From the NCBI RefSeq assembly GCF_006494655.1, contig NZ_VHIM01000005.1, positions 1 through 64,000 on the forward strand: a DNA stretch of 64,000 nucleotides, read 5' to 3'. The notes beneath the pieces are model-generated. The model made no database searches, was not told where the DNA came from, and saw only the letters and a list, made by a program, of their open reading frames with translations. Both the position numbers and the translations under genes were made by a program. This DNA is from Arthrobacter agilis. Its GTDB lineage: Bacteria > Actinomycetota > Actinomycetes > Actinomycetales > Micrococcaceae. Numbering within the stretch: position 1 is the stretch's first letter; every line of letters starts with the position of its first letter. Shown here one piece after another: positions 17,008 to 25,247 of the stretch.

Positions 17008-18309
17008 CTAGAACTCGCCCTCCCACTCCGTCTGCGCCTTCTCGAGCGCCTCGGAGAGGGACTGCTGACCGTCGAAGGCGGATTGCAGCTGGGCCCCGAG
17101 CTGCCGCATCAATTCCTCCGCCACGGGCAGGCCGACGAACTCGTTGGCCGGGTAGCCCGCCTGGTAGATGTCGAAGGCGTCCTTGAAGAGGTCGTCGTCC
17201 TCGACGAAGGCGGGAACGGATTCGGTGTTCCCGGGGAAGGCGTTCGCCATGGTCGAGAGCTCCGAGTTCGTCTCCTCGCTCATCAGGAAGGAGACCAGCT
17301 TGGCGGCGGCGTCCTTGTTCTCGGAGTTCTCCGAGATGCCGATCCCCCAGGAGGCGTAGGGGATGCCGCGCTCGCCGGTGTAGTCGTCGGCAGCGGGGAC
17401 GGCGGAGATGGAGAAAGCCAGATCCGGGTTGCTCTCCCGGATGAGATTGATGTGGGCGAGGGAGTCGATCATCATGCCGACCCGCCCGTTGGTGAACTCC
17501 TCGACCTTGTCCTGCTCCTTCATGGTGAAGCTGCCGGGAGCAATCACGTCGTCGTCCCACATGCCGCCGATGAACTCGACGGCCGACGTGACGTCATCGT
17601 TCGTGAGATCCGGCTGACCGTCGTCGAGCATGGTGCCACCGGAGGCCCACGCCCACGACATCACATCGTTCTGGACGCCGTTCGGCGCTTCGAGGGACAG
17701 GGGGAGCACCCACCCGGCGGCGTCGCCGTCGAGGTCCGAGATGCTCTTGGCAGCGTCGGCGAATTCGGAGCGCGTCTCGGGGGGAGCGTCCACGCCGGCC
17801 TCGGCCAGCAGCTCGTCGTTGGTGAACATGGGGTAGACGAAGTTCACGACCGGGACCATGTAGGTGCTGTCGTCGACCTTCACCTGGCTCACCAGCTGGC
17901 TGTCGTCGAACCCGGCCTCCTCGAGGAGGGGAGTGAGGTCGGCGATGACGCCCTGCTCCGCGAAGTCGCTGACCCAGGCGCCGTCCAGGCCGACGACGTC
18001 GGGCATGGTCCCGGAGGCCGCGCCGGCGAACAGCTGCTCCTTCGTGGAGGCGTAGGGGCCGCTGACGAGGTCCACGGTGATGCCCGGGTTCTCCTCCTCG
18101 AAGGTGTCGATCAGGGCACGGAACTCGCCGTCGGGGAGCTCGGGCTCCCACCACTGGGCGAACTCGATGGTGACGTCGCCATCGGCGGCGTCGGACCCGG
18201 AGCCGGAGCTGCCCGACCCGCACGCCGTGAGTGCGAGAATCGAGACGGCGGTGGTGGCAATGCCGGTGAACAGGGTTGCGCGGTGACGCATGCGCCGATG
18301 GGTGGACAT
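17008..18309 (-). CDS. Sugar ABC transporter substrate-binding lipoprotein
   Basis: A 433-residue family 1 solute-binding protein. The start at 18309 (GGAG five bases upstream) begins a signal peptide with lipobox LTAC (Cys30), followed by a Gly/Ser linker. The mature protein contains IEFAQWWEPELPDGEF and a KEQLFAGAASGTMPDVVGLDG segment typical of CUT1 binding proteins. It is the first gene of the operon that continues through two permeases, aldolase, ADP-type kinase and ManA, and it diverges from the DeoR regulator. Confidence 0.93.
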   Translation of the reverse strand: MSTHRRMRHRATLFTGIATTAVSILALTACGSGSSGSGSDAADGDVTIEFAQWWEPELPDGEFRALIDTFEEENPGITVDLVSGPYASTKEQLFAGAASGTMPDVVGLDGAWVSDFAEQGVIADLTPLLEEAGFDDSQLVSQVKVDDSTYMVPVVNFVYPMFTNDELLAEAGVDAPPETRSEFADAAKSISDLDGDAAGWVLPLSLEAPNGVQNDVMSWAWASGGTMLDDGQPDLTNDDVTSAVEFIGGMWDDDVIAPGSFTMKEQDKVEEFTNGRVGMMIDSLAHINLIRESNPDLAFSISAVPAADDYTGERGIPYASWGIGISENSENKDAAAKLVSFLMSEETNSELSTMANAFPGNTESVPAFVEDDDLFKDAFDIYQAGYPANEFVGLPVAEELMRQLGAQLQSAFDGQQSLSEALEKAQTEWEGEF

Positions 18310-18358
18310 CAGGTCTCCTCGTTGAGATGTGCGATCTTTCGCTGGATTATGCTTTTTC

Positions 18359-18494
18359 TTGCTGCTTTCTCCACGATTGTGCGCGCGATCACAAGGGTCC
18401 GTCAAGAGCTCGACGAGAAAAAGACGCGCCAAACAGCAACCGACGTCAATTTGTGCTCGTCGAAAGCGCAATTAATTGCTGTTTCATGCTGTTT
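18359..18494. promoter_or_regulatory. DeoR-type operator repeats in the divergent promoter
   Basis: Copies of a TTGCTGTTT-like motif recur between the importer operon and the DeoR gene: TTGCTGCTTT at 18359, its complement AAACAGCAA at 18431, TTGCTGTTT at 18476 and ATGCTGTTT at 18486. The last two are ten bases apart, one helical turn, in the same orientation. Repeated short motifs of this kind are typical of DeoR-family operators. Confidence 0.6.
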
Positions 18495-18533
18495 CTTCGG
18501 CCGCATGAACCGTCGTGTGTTACAGATGAGGGC

Positions 18534-19349
18534 ATGACATCGCAGGAATTGCAGCGCGTCCGCCAGTTACCGGCCGGGCGGAAGGCGGACCTCGCCGCCT
18601 ATGTTGACGAGGTGGGCCGGGTGACGGTGGCCGATCTTGCCGCCCACTTCGCAGTCTCCATCGACACGATCCGGCGCGACCTCGACCAACTGGACCGTGA
18701 GAACGTCCTGATCCGGACGCACGGTGGTGCCGTCAGCACCTCGGAGCGGGCAGGCCGGGACCGGGAGATCGATGTGCGGCTCAGCATGCAGACGGCGGAG
18801 AAGGAGGCGATCGCCCACGCGGCCGTCGATCTCGTGGCCGACGGATCGGTGCTGATGATCAACGCGGGGACCACGAGTCTGGCCGTCGCCAGGGCGCTCC
18901 GTAACCACCGCAACCTGACGATCGCCACGAACAACCTCCGGATCCCGGCGGAAATCTCGCCGTCCGTGTTCCGTGACCTCTATATGTTCGGTGGGGCCGT
19001 GCGGACGCTGACCCAGGCGACGACGGGCCCGGTGACCCTCGGCATGAGCGGAAGCACGCCGGAAATGGACATCCGCTGCGACATGGCGCTGATCGCCGTC
19101 GGTGCTGTGGACGCGTCAGGATTCTCGACCTCGAACCTCGGGGACGCCGCAATGATGGCCGAGATGATCAGCCGGGCCGAGCGCACCGCCATCCTCGCCG
19201 ACTCGACCAAGCTCGATCGCAGGCTCTTCGCGCAGATCGTCCCGCTCGAGGGTGCCGACTACCTGATCACGGACCGGGCGCCGTCATCGGGACTCGCTGC
19301 AGCCCTCGATGCAGCCGGCGTGACGGTGATCCTCCCCGACGGGGAGTGA
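18534..19349 (+). CDS. DeoR-family transcriptional regulator
   Basis: A 271-residue repressor. The N-terminal helix-turn-helix (VTVADLAAHFAVSIDTIRRDL, then LIRTHGGAV) is the classic DeoR signature. The C-terminal sugar-phosphate-sensing domain shows INAGTTS and ILADSTKL. The ATG at 18534 has GAGGG three bases upstream. Being divergent from the importer/aldolase/ADP-kinase operon, it most likely represses that operon and is relieved by a phosphorylated intermediate of the same pathway. Confidence 0.93.
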   Translation: MTSQELQRVRQLPAGRKADLAAYVDEVGRVTVADLAAHFAVSIDTIRRDLDQLDRENVLIRTHGGAVSTSERAGRDREIDVRLSMQTAEKEAIAHAAVDLVADGSVLMINAGTTSLAVARALRNHRNLTIATNNLRIPAEISPSVFRDLYMFGGAVRTLTQATTGPVTLGMSGSTPEMDIRCDMALIAVGAVDASGFSTSNLGDAAMMAEMISRAERTAILADSTKLDRRLFAQIVPLEGADYLITDRAPSSGLAAALDAAGVTVILPDGE

Positions 19350-19404
19350 GGCGCGGGCGTCCGGGGAGGGAGCGGGCAGCTCCATGACGCGGGATGGAGA
19401 GATG

Positions 19405-19429
19405 GCGGGGCCGCGGACGGCGGCCCCGC
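19405..19429. terminator. Terminator between convergent DeoR and RpiB-like genes
   Basis: A ten-base perfect stem (GCGGGGCCGC, loop GGACG, GCGGCCCCGC) sits between the two convergent stops and can serve both directions. Confidence 0.7.
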
Positions 19430-19436
19430 GCCGGCG

Positions 19437-19901
19437 TCAGTGCTTCTCGTACCCGCTGATCGCGTCCACCTTCGCTGCCGACGCGCTGGAGGTATCGAAG
19501 GTGTAGCCGAGCCACTCCTTCGCGAGGCGGCGGGCGAGCTCCACGCCGATCACGCGCTGACCCATGCAGAGCACCTGCGCGTTGTTGCTCAGCACGGAGC
19601 GCTCCACGGAGTAGGAATCATGGGCGGTCACGGCGCGGACGCCGGCCACCTTGTTGGCCGAGATGGCCACGCCGAGGCCGGTGCCGCAGATCAGCAGGGC
19701 ACGGTCCGCCTCCCCGCTCTCCACCTTCCGGGCTGCGTCCACGGCGATGTGCGGGTAGTCGGTGTTCTCCGAGCGGGAGATGCCGACGTCCACCACGCTC
19801 TCCACGCGCTCGTCCGCCTCGAGGTCCTTGAGCAGGACCTCCTTGTAGTCCAGCCCGGCTTCATCGCTACCGATCACGATGCGCATTTTCTTCTCGCTCA
19901 T
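19437..19901 (-). CDS. RpiB/LacAB-family isomerase, probable erythrulose-4-phosphate isomerase
   Basis: A 154-residue sugar-phosphate isomerase of the RpiB family. It has [11 protein letters not shown] at the start, the active-site Cys72 in [14 protein letters not shown], and [18 protein letters not shown]. RpiB relatives act on ribose 5-, allose 6- or tetrulose phosphates. Here the gene ends an operon of a TPI-like isomerase and a DhaK-type kinase. That trio is known from erythritol/threitol catabolism (EryI/DerI, EryH/LerI and the erythrulose kinases), so conversion of D-erythrulose 4-phosphate to D-erythrose 4-phosphate is the best guess. A GAGGA ribosome site precedes the ATG. Confidence 0.85.
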   Translation of the reverse strand: MSEKKMRIVIGSDEAGLDYKEVLLKDLEADERVESVVDVGISRSENTDYPHIAVDAARKVESGEADRALLICGTGLGVAISANKVAGVRAVTAHDSYSVERSVLSNNAQVLCMGQRVIGVELARRLAKEWLGYTFDTSSASAAKVDAISGYEKH

Positions 19902-19942
19902 GTCCTCTTCCTCTTCCTTCTGTGGATGGCAGGTGGTGCTGA

Positions 19943-20692
19943 TCAGGAGCCGGTGGCTCGGCGGAGCAGCTGAAGATAGCCGTCCAGCTCCCAGGCGGTG
20001 CGTCCGACGAACAGTCCGTCGACGTGGTCGATACCCAGCAGGTCGGTTGCGTTGTCGAGGCTGACCGACCCGCCGTACAGCAGGCCCGCCACGCCTCCGC
20101 CGTACTCCTGCCCGAGCGCGGCGAACGGTTCCGCCAGCTCCTCGACGGTGGCGGGCCGCCCGTGCTCGCCGATCGCCCAGATGGGTTCGTAGGCGATCAG
20201 GACCCGGGCCCGCTGGTCGTCGTCGAGCCCCTCGAGCGCGCGGGATGCCTGCTCGAGGATGTAGGGGGTGGAGCGGCCGCGGTCCTTCACATCGCCCGGT
20301 TCGCCGATGCAGAGCAGGGGAGTGAGTCCGTGGCGCAGGGTGGCGGCCACCTTGAGGCGCACCGTCCGGTCCGTCTCGCCGAAGTGCTCTCGCCGCTCGG
20401 AGTGGCCGATCTCGACCAGGCGTGCGCCGGCGTCGGCGACCTGCGGGACGGAGAGCTCGCCGGTCCAGGCTCCCGCATCCTCCCAGTGGGCGTTCTGGGC
20501 GCCGACCAGCACCCTGCTGTCGTCGGCGAGGATCCCGGCGACGGCGGCGATCGCCGTCGCGGGCGGAATGACGAAGGGCTGGACGTCGCCGAGCTCCTGT
20601 CCCGAGAGGCCCGCGACCAGTCCCCGCGCATAGTCGCGGGCCTCATCGAGGGTCTTGTTCATCTTCCAGCTGGTGCCGACCCAGATGGTCAC
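19943..20692 (-). CDS. Triosephosphate-isomerase-like protein, probable erythrulose-1-phosphate isomerase
   Basis: A 249-residue TIM-barrel protein with all TPI catalytic residues: Lys10 (TSWKMNK), His97 (EIGHSERR) and Glu169 (AYEPIWAIG), plus LLYGGSVS for the phosphate. The N-terminal GTSWKMNKT in place of the housekeeping GNWKMN is typical of the LerI/EryH branch that epimerises L-erythrulose 1-phosphate to D-erythrulose 4-phosphate. GTG start overlaps the upstream kinase stop (GTGA), implying coupling. Acting on DHAP as an ordinary TPI remains possible. Confidence 0.87.
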   Translation of the reverse strand: MTIWVGTSWKMNKTLDEARDYARGLVAGLSGQELGDVQPFVIPPATAIAAVAGILADDSRVLVGAQNAHWEDAGAWTGELSVPQVADAGARLVEIGHSERREHFGETDRTVRLKVAATLRHGLTPLLCIGEPGDVKDRGRSTPYILEQASRALEGLDDDQRARVLIAYEPIWAIGEHGRPATVEELAEPFAALGQEYGGGVAGLLYGGSVSLDNATDLLGIDHVDGLFVGRTAWELDGYLQLLRRATGS

Positions 20693-22431
20693 GGCTGCTG
20701 CTTCGCGCCGGCCGCACCGAAGTGGTCCGCCAGGGCCGCCATCAGCAGGGAGAAGGAGATGGCACCCGGATCGGGTGTGCCGACACTCTTCTCACCCAGC
20801 ACCCTCGAACGGCCGAGGCGCGCGGTGATGTCCGCGGTCGCGTCGGCGGCCTCGCGGGCCACGGCGGCCGCCCTGCCGGTCGACTCCGCTGCATCGGAGG
20901 ACGCCTGGAACTCGGTCTCGAGTGCCTCGCGGAAGGGAACGATGGCGTCGACCATGGTCTTGTCGCCGGGCTCGGCGCCACCGAGGCGACGTATCGCGTC
21001 GGTGCCGGTGAGCAGCGCCCGGACGACGTCGTCGGGCGTGGTGCCGCGGGCGTCGTCGAATACGCTGCCCGCGGCGGTGAGGGCAGCGCCCCACAGGGCG
21101 CCGGACGTACCGCCGGCCTCCTCCGCCCACGCGTCACCGGCATGGAGCAGGACGGTCCGGGCACCGGCGCCCTTGTCGAGAGCCGCCCGGGCGGCCTCCG
21201 CCGCTCCGCGCGTCCCGAAGGCCATGCCCTGCCCGTGGTCGCCGTCGCCGGCGACGGCGTCGAGCTTCCCGAAGTACTCCTGGTGCTCGGACGCCGTGGC
21301 CCGCAGGACCTCGAGGGCCTCCACGATGGACTGCGCGACCTCCCGGGACTCGGGGGAGGACTCCGGAATGGCTTCCTCGCCGGGGGTGTGGACGGACGTT
21401 CGTTGCGTGCGCTCGGTCGAGTCCGGAGCTCCGCGGCGGAACGCGGGAGTGTCGGCCGGCGCGAGCCAGAACTGTTCGAGCTCGTCGTCGAGGAAGACGA
21501 CCGTGAGCGACAGGCCGGCCATGTCGAGGCTGGTGACGTGCTCGCCCACCTCGGGTGCCACCACGGTGAGTCCCTTCTCGGCGAACCGCTCGGCCAGGCG
21601 GCCGTAGGCGAGGAAGAGTTCCTCGTACTTGACGCTGCCGAGGCCGTTCAGGACGACGCCCACGCGCCCCTGGTAGCCGCCGTCGGAACGCTCCGGTTCC
21701 TCCTCCAGCACGCCGTCGAGGAGCAGGTCCGCGACCTCGCTGCCCGTCCCGAGCGGAACCTCGCGGATGCCCGGTTCCCCGTGGATCCCCAGCCCAATGG
21801 CCATCTCGCCGTCGGGCACGTGGAAGAGCGCCCCGTCCGCGCCGGGAAGCGTGCACCCCTCGAACGCGACGCCGAAGGACCGCGTGGCGTCGTTCGCCTT
21901 CCAGGCCACGCGCTCGGCCTCGTCGATGTCGGCTCCGGCCTCGATGGCCGCGCCCGCGATCTTGAACACCACGAGGTCACCGGCGACACCGCGCCGGTCA
22001 CGGTGGTCCTCGGCAGGACCGGAGGCGATGTCGTCGGACACCCGGATGATCCTGACGTCCACGCCCTCCGCCCGGAGCTTCTCCGCGGCCTGCCCGAAGT
22101 GCAGCACGTCACCGGCGTAGTTGCCGAAGCCCAGGATCACACCGCCCCCGTTCTCGGCCGAACGCGATACCGAGTACACCTGCGAGGCCGACGGCGAGGA
22201 GAAGATGTTGCCGCACGGCGCCCCGTGGCCCATACCCGGGCCGATCCACCCCGCGAAGGCCGGGTAGTGCCCCGAACCGCCACCGATCACCAGGGCCGGC
22301 TGGCCCTGCGGGGTCTCGGTGGAGCGCACCACCCCGCCGTGCGCCAGCACCACGTGCTCGGGATGCGCCGCGGCGTAGCCCCGCAGGGCGTCGGTGGCGA
22401 ACTGCTCGGGATCATTCACAAGGTAGGTCAT
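20689..22431 (-). CDS. DhaK-DhaL fusion kinase, probable erythrulose (or dihydroxyacetone) kinase
   Basis: A 580-residue ATP-type kinase. The N-terminal DhaK domain has GGGSGHYPAF (His55), NYAGD (Asp108) and GIHGEPG (His217, the residue that binds the keto sugar covalently). The C-terminal DhaL domain begins near residue 360, has the Mg-ATP site in GDGDHGQGM and continues to EEAGGTSGALWG. The HYPAF segment, in place of HEPAH of true dihydroxyacetone kinases, resembles erythrulose kinases. It lies between the dehydrogenase and the TPI-like gene, so the keto sugar made upstream is phosphorylated here. Confidence 0.9.
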   Translation of the reverse strand: MTYLVNDPEQFATDALRGYAAAHPEHVVLAHGGVVRSTETPQGQPALVIGGGSGHYPAFAGWIGPGMGHGAPCGNIFSSPSASQVYSVSRSAENGGGVILGFGNYAGDVLHFGQAAEKLRAEGVDVRIIRVSDDIASGPAEDHRDRRGVAGDLVVFKIAGAAIEAGADIDEAERVAWKANDATRSFGVAFEGCTLPGADGALFHVPDGEMAIGLGIHGEPGIREVPLGTGSEVADLLLDGVLEEEPERSDGGYQGRVGVVLNGLGSVKYEELFLAYGRLAERFAEKGLTVVAPEVGEHVTSLDMAGLSLTVVFLDDELEQFWLAPADTPAFRRGAPDSTERTQRTSVHTPGEEAIPESSPESREVAQSIVEALEVLRATASEHQEYFGKLDAVAGDGDHGQGMAFGTRGAAEAARAALDKGAGARTVLLHAGDAWAEEAGGTSGALWGAALTAAGSVFDDARGTTPDDVVRALLTGTDAIRRLGGAEPGDKTMVDAIVPFREALETEFQASSDAAESTGRAAAVAREAADATADITARLGRSRVLGEKSVGTPDPGAISFSLLMAALADHFGAAGAKQQP

Positions 22432-22482
22432 GGGTCCGGCTCTCCAGGCGTGGTCTGATCGGGGGCGTCGGGCGGGGCGGCC

Positions 22483-23475
22483 TCAGCTGGTGGTCGAGCC
22501 CAGGCCGTCCTCCGCTGTGGACTCCTCCACGGGGCTGGGACCGAGATCCTTGAGCAGTCCGGCCATCGCGACGTAGGCCTTGTTGCGGTACGCCACGAGC
22601 TCGTCCGTCCGCTCGGCCGGGATGTCGAGGAACCCTTCGCCCGACTTGGTGCCCAGCTTCCCGGCGTCCACGAGGTCCTGGAGGATCTGCGGCGTGGCGA
22701 AGCGCTCGGGAAAGGAGGTCTGCAGGGACGCGTAGCAGAAGGCGTAGACGTCCAGCCCGGCCATGTCGGCGATGGCGAAGGGGCCGAAGAACGGCAGGCG
22801 GAAGCCGAACGTGGTCCGCACGAGGGTGTCCACGTCCTCCGCCGAGGCGATGCCCTCCTCGACGACCTGCGCCGCCTCGTGGAACAGCGCGTACTGGAGG
22901 CGGTTGAGGACGAACCCGGTCACGTCCTTGACGACGGCGGCCTTCTTGCCCGTCAGCTCCACGATCCCGCGCGCCACCTCGATGGTCTCCGATGTCGTTC
23001 CGGCGTGCGGGATGACCTCGACGCCGGGGATGAAGGGCGCGGGGTTGGAGAAGTGCACGCCGAGGAACCGCCCCGGGTTCTCGACCGCCTCGGCCAGTGT
23101 CGCGATGAGGATGGTGGAGGTGTTGGAGCCGATCACCGCGTCGGCGGGCGCTGCGTCACTGATGCGGCGCAGGGTGCTGTGCTTGATGTCGATGACCTCC
23201 GGCACGGCCTCCTCGATGTAGGAGGCATCAGCGACGGCGTCCTCGATGCTCGGGGCTGCCCGCAGGTTGTCACGGAGCCGCTGCACGGCGTCCTCGGGAA
23301 ACAACCCGTCGGCAACGAAGCGCTCCGCCTCGCCGAGCAGGCGTTCGAGGTTCTTCTCGGCGATCTCCTGCGACACGTCGGCGAGGGCCACCTGCGCGCC
23401 GCCGAGGGCCAGCACCTGCGCGATGCCTCCACCCATGTATCCCGAACCGACAACTGCCACTGAACGTTGGGCCAT
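22483..23475 (-). CDS. 3-hydroxyacyl-CoA-dehydrogenase-like hydroxyacid dehydrogenase
   Basis: A 330-residue NAD-dependent dehydrogenase. A Rossmann domain (GSGYMGGG at residues 10-17), SNTST, the catalytic His141 in GVHFSNPAP and a C-terminal helical domain (KDVTGFVLNRLQ) are present. Relatives oxidise the 3-hydroxyl of acyl-CoAs, but the fold also includes L-gulonate 3-dehydrogenase, which acts on a free aldonate. With a GntP aldonate permease and a keto-sugar kinase as neighbours, oxidation of an aldonate at C3 is more likely than fatty-acid metabolism. Start 23475 has AGGAG at suitable distance; the ATG at 23484 abuts the ribosome site. Confidence 0.88.
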   Translation of the reverse strand: MAQRSVAVVGSGYMGGGIAQVLALGGAQVALADVSQEIAEKNLERLLGEAERFVADGLFPEDAVQRLRDNLRAAPSIEDAVADASYIEEAVPEVIDIKHSTLRRISDAAPADAVIGSNTSTILIATLAEAVENPGRFLGVHFSNPAPFIPGVEVIPHAGTTSETIEVARGIVELTGKKAAVVKDVTGFVLNRLQYALFHEAAQVVEEGIASAEDVDTLVRTTFGFRLPFFGPFAIADMAGLDVYAFCYASLQTSFPERFATPQILQDLVDAGKLGTKSGEGFLDIPAERTDELVAYRNKAYVAMAGLLKDLGPSPVEESTAEDGLGSTTS

Positions 23476-23558
23476 GAGCCGCATCTCCTCTGATGTGCTG
23501 TGGGGGTCTGGTGACCTCGTGCCCGTGCCTCAAAGGGCGGGCAAAACGTGAACCGTAT

Positions 23559-23568
23559 TCCTATAGGA
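23559..23568. promoter_or_regulatory. Operator palindrome 1 (TCCTATAGGA)
   Basis: A perfect ten-base palindrome 84 bases upstream of the dehydrogenase start. It resembles GntR/FadR-type operators and overlaps a TATAGG/TATTCC promoter-like hexamer. A second copy lies 91 bases away. Confidence 0.65.
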
Positions 23569-23648
23569 TCTACGCCACGCGCAGGGGGTGTCAACCGAAA
23601 GTCCGCCGCTCCCGACGACGGGACGATTTTCCTGTCGCGGTCGCCAAT

Positions 23649-23660
23649 ATCCTATAGGGT
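23649..23660. promoter_or_regulatory. Operator palindrome 2 (ATCCTATAGGGT)
   Basis: A near-perfect twelve-base palindrome with the same CCTATAGG core, 77 bases before the GntP permease start, overlapping a TATCCT -10-like hexamer. The pair flanks the divergent promoters, so one regulator probably controls both directions. No GntR gene is adjacent. Confidence 0.65.
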
Positions 23661-23737
23661 GGTGCCCATTCCCCTCCGGAGAAGGGCTTCCGCACCCGCT
23701 GCGCTGGCCCACCGATGCGATCAAAGGTGCTCACATT

Positions 23738-25162
23738 ATGCAGATCCATGTGCCGGCGGCCACGGCCGACGCCCTCGTGCTCGCGGAGCGGCCCACCTGG
23801 GCGCTCCTGCTGATCGCCGTCCTGGCGATCGCCGCCCTCCTGCTGCTCATCATCAAGCTGCGCGTCCACGCGTTCTTCGCCCTGATCATCATCAGCGTCC
23901 TCACGGCGCTCGCCGCAGGTATCGGGGTGGGTGACGTGATCGGCGTGGTGATCGCAGGTTTCAGTACCACCGTGGGCAACGTGGCCCTGCTCGTCGGATT
24001 CGGCGCGGTGCTCGGCCGGCTCGTCGAGATCTCCGGTGGCGCGCAGGTGCTCGCGGACGCCATGCTCCGCCGGTTCGGCGAGAAACGCGCACCGCTCGCG
24101 CTGGCCGTCGCCTCGCTCTTCTACGCCTTCCCGATCTTCCTCGATGCGGGCTTCATCGTGATGCTGCCCATCATCTACACGGTCGCCCGCCGTCTCGGCG
24201 GATCCTTCATGCTGTACGTCCTGCCGTCCATCGGCGCCTTCCTGATGATGCACGCGCTGACGCCGCCCCACCCGGGCCCGACGGCGGCCGCCACCGTGAT
24301 GGGCGCCGATGTCGGCATGGTGGTGCTGATCGCCCTCCTGGTGGGGCTGCCCACCTGGTACCTCGCCGGGTATCGGCTGAGCCTGATCATCGCCAAGCGC
24401 TACCCGAACATGCCCGTGCCGAACCTGCTGGGCCAGGCGAACCTCGACGAGGACACGCCCCGACCGGGTTTCTGGACCATCATCTTCGTTCTGCTGCTGC
24501 CCCTGGTCCTCATCTTCTTCAACACCCTGTTCACCACCCTCGAGGCGGACGGAGCGGTCGACGCGGAGAACGGGCTCTTCCAGATCTCCCGGCTGATCGG
24601 CAACACGCCGGTTGCCCTGCTCATCGCGACGCTGTTCGCGATGTTCCTGCTCTACATCCGGCCCCGTCGGGGGAGCGGCAAGGTGGGAGGCGCCCTCGAG
24701 GACCTGGTGGACAACTCCCTGGCTCCCGTGTGCTCGATCATCCTCATCACCGGTGCCGGTGGCGCCTTCGGTCGTGTCCTCACGGAGACCGGCATCGGCT
24801 CCACGATCGCAGGAGGCCTCAACGCCATGGGGCTGCCCGTGATCCTCGCCGGCTTCCTCGTCGCCGTCGCCTTCCGGGTGGCGCAGGGTTCGGCGACGGT
24901 CGCTGCCACCACTGCCGGGTCCATCATGGCGCCGGCCGTGGTGGAGCTTGGTCTCTCGGGCATCGCGCTGGCGGCCATCGTGGTCGCGATCTCCGCGGGC
25001 TCCATCACGTTCTCGCACGTCAACGATTCCGGTTTCTGGCTGATCGGGAAGTTCTGCGGCTTCGACACGCTGACCACCCTGAAGACCTGGAGCGTCATCG
25101 CCACGGCGATCGGGTTCATGGCCTTCGCCCTGGCCTGGATCGTCTACGCACTCGCAGCCTGA
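23738..25162 (+). CDS. GntP-family gluconate/aldonate:H+ symporter
   Basis: A 474-residue permease with about 12-14 membrane segments. GntP signatures are visible: FGAVLGRLVEISGGAQVLA, FYAFPIFLDAGFIVMLPI, HALTPPHPGPTAAA and ITFSHVNDSGFWLIGKF. Family members import gluconate, idonate, fructuronate, glycerate and similar hydroxy acids. The ATG at 23738 has AAAGGTG nine bases upstream; an earlier in-frame ATG would add a hydrophilic stretch overlapping the promoter. It diverges from the dehydrogenase/kinase operon, whose substrate it probably brings in. Confidence 0.92.
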   Translation: MQIHVPAATADALVLAERPTWALLLIAVLAIAALLLLIIKLRVHAFFALIIISVLTALAAGIGVGDVIGVVIAGFSTTVGNVALLVGFGAVLGRLVEISGGAQVLADAMLRRFGEKRAPLALAVASLFYAFPIFLDAGFIVMLPIIYTVARRLGGSFMLYVLPSIGAFLMMHALTPPHPGPTAAATVMGADVGMVVLIALLVGLPTWYLAGYRLSLIIAKRYPNMPVPNLLGQANLDEDTPRPGFWTIIFVLLLPLVLIFFNTLFTTLEADGAVDAENGLFQISRLIGNTPVALLIATLFAMFLLYIRPRRGSGKVGGALEDLVDNSLAPVCSIILITGAGGAFGRVLTETGIGSTIAGGLNAMGLPVILAGFLVAVAFRVAQGSATVAATTAGSIMAPAVVELGLSGIALAAIVVAISAGSITFSHVNDSGFWLIGKFCGFDTLTTLKTWSVIATAIGFMAFALAWIVYALAA

Positions 25163-25247
25163 GACGCCGGTCGCCCGACGCCCGCCGCGTCCTCCACCGC
25201 CCGCACCCCACTACGGCCCTCCCGCCACCGACCCCGAGGAGAACACC

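Noticed and set aside
22483-23475. Fatty-acid beta-oxidation 3-hydroxybutyryl-CoA dehydrogenase
   Set aside because: The fold fits, but neighbours are an aldonate permease and sugar kinases/isomerases with no thiolase, hydratase or acyl-CoA ligase, so a hydroxyacid substrate is favoured. The acyl-CoA role is not excluded.
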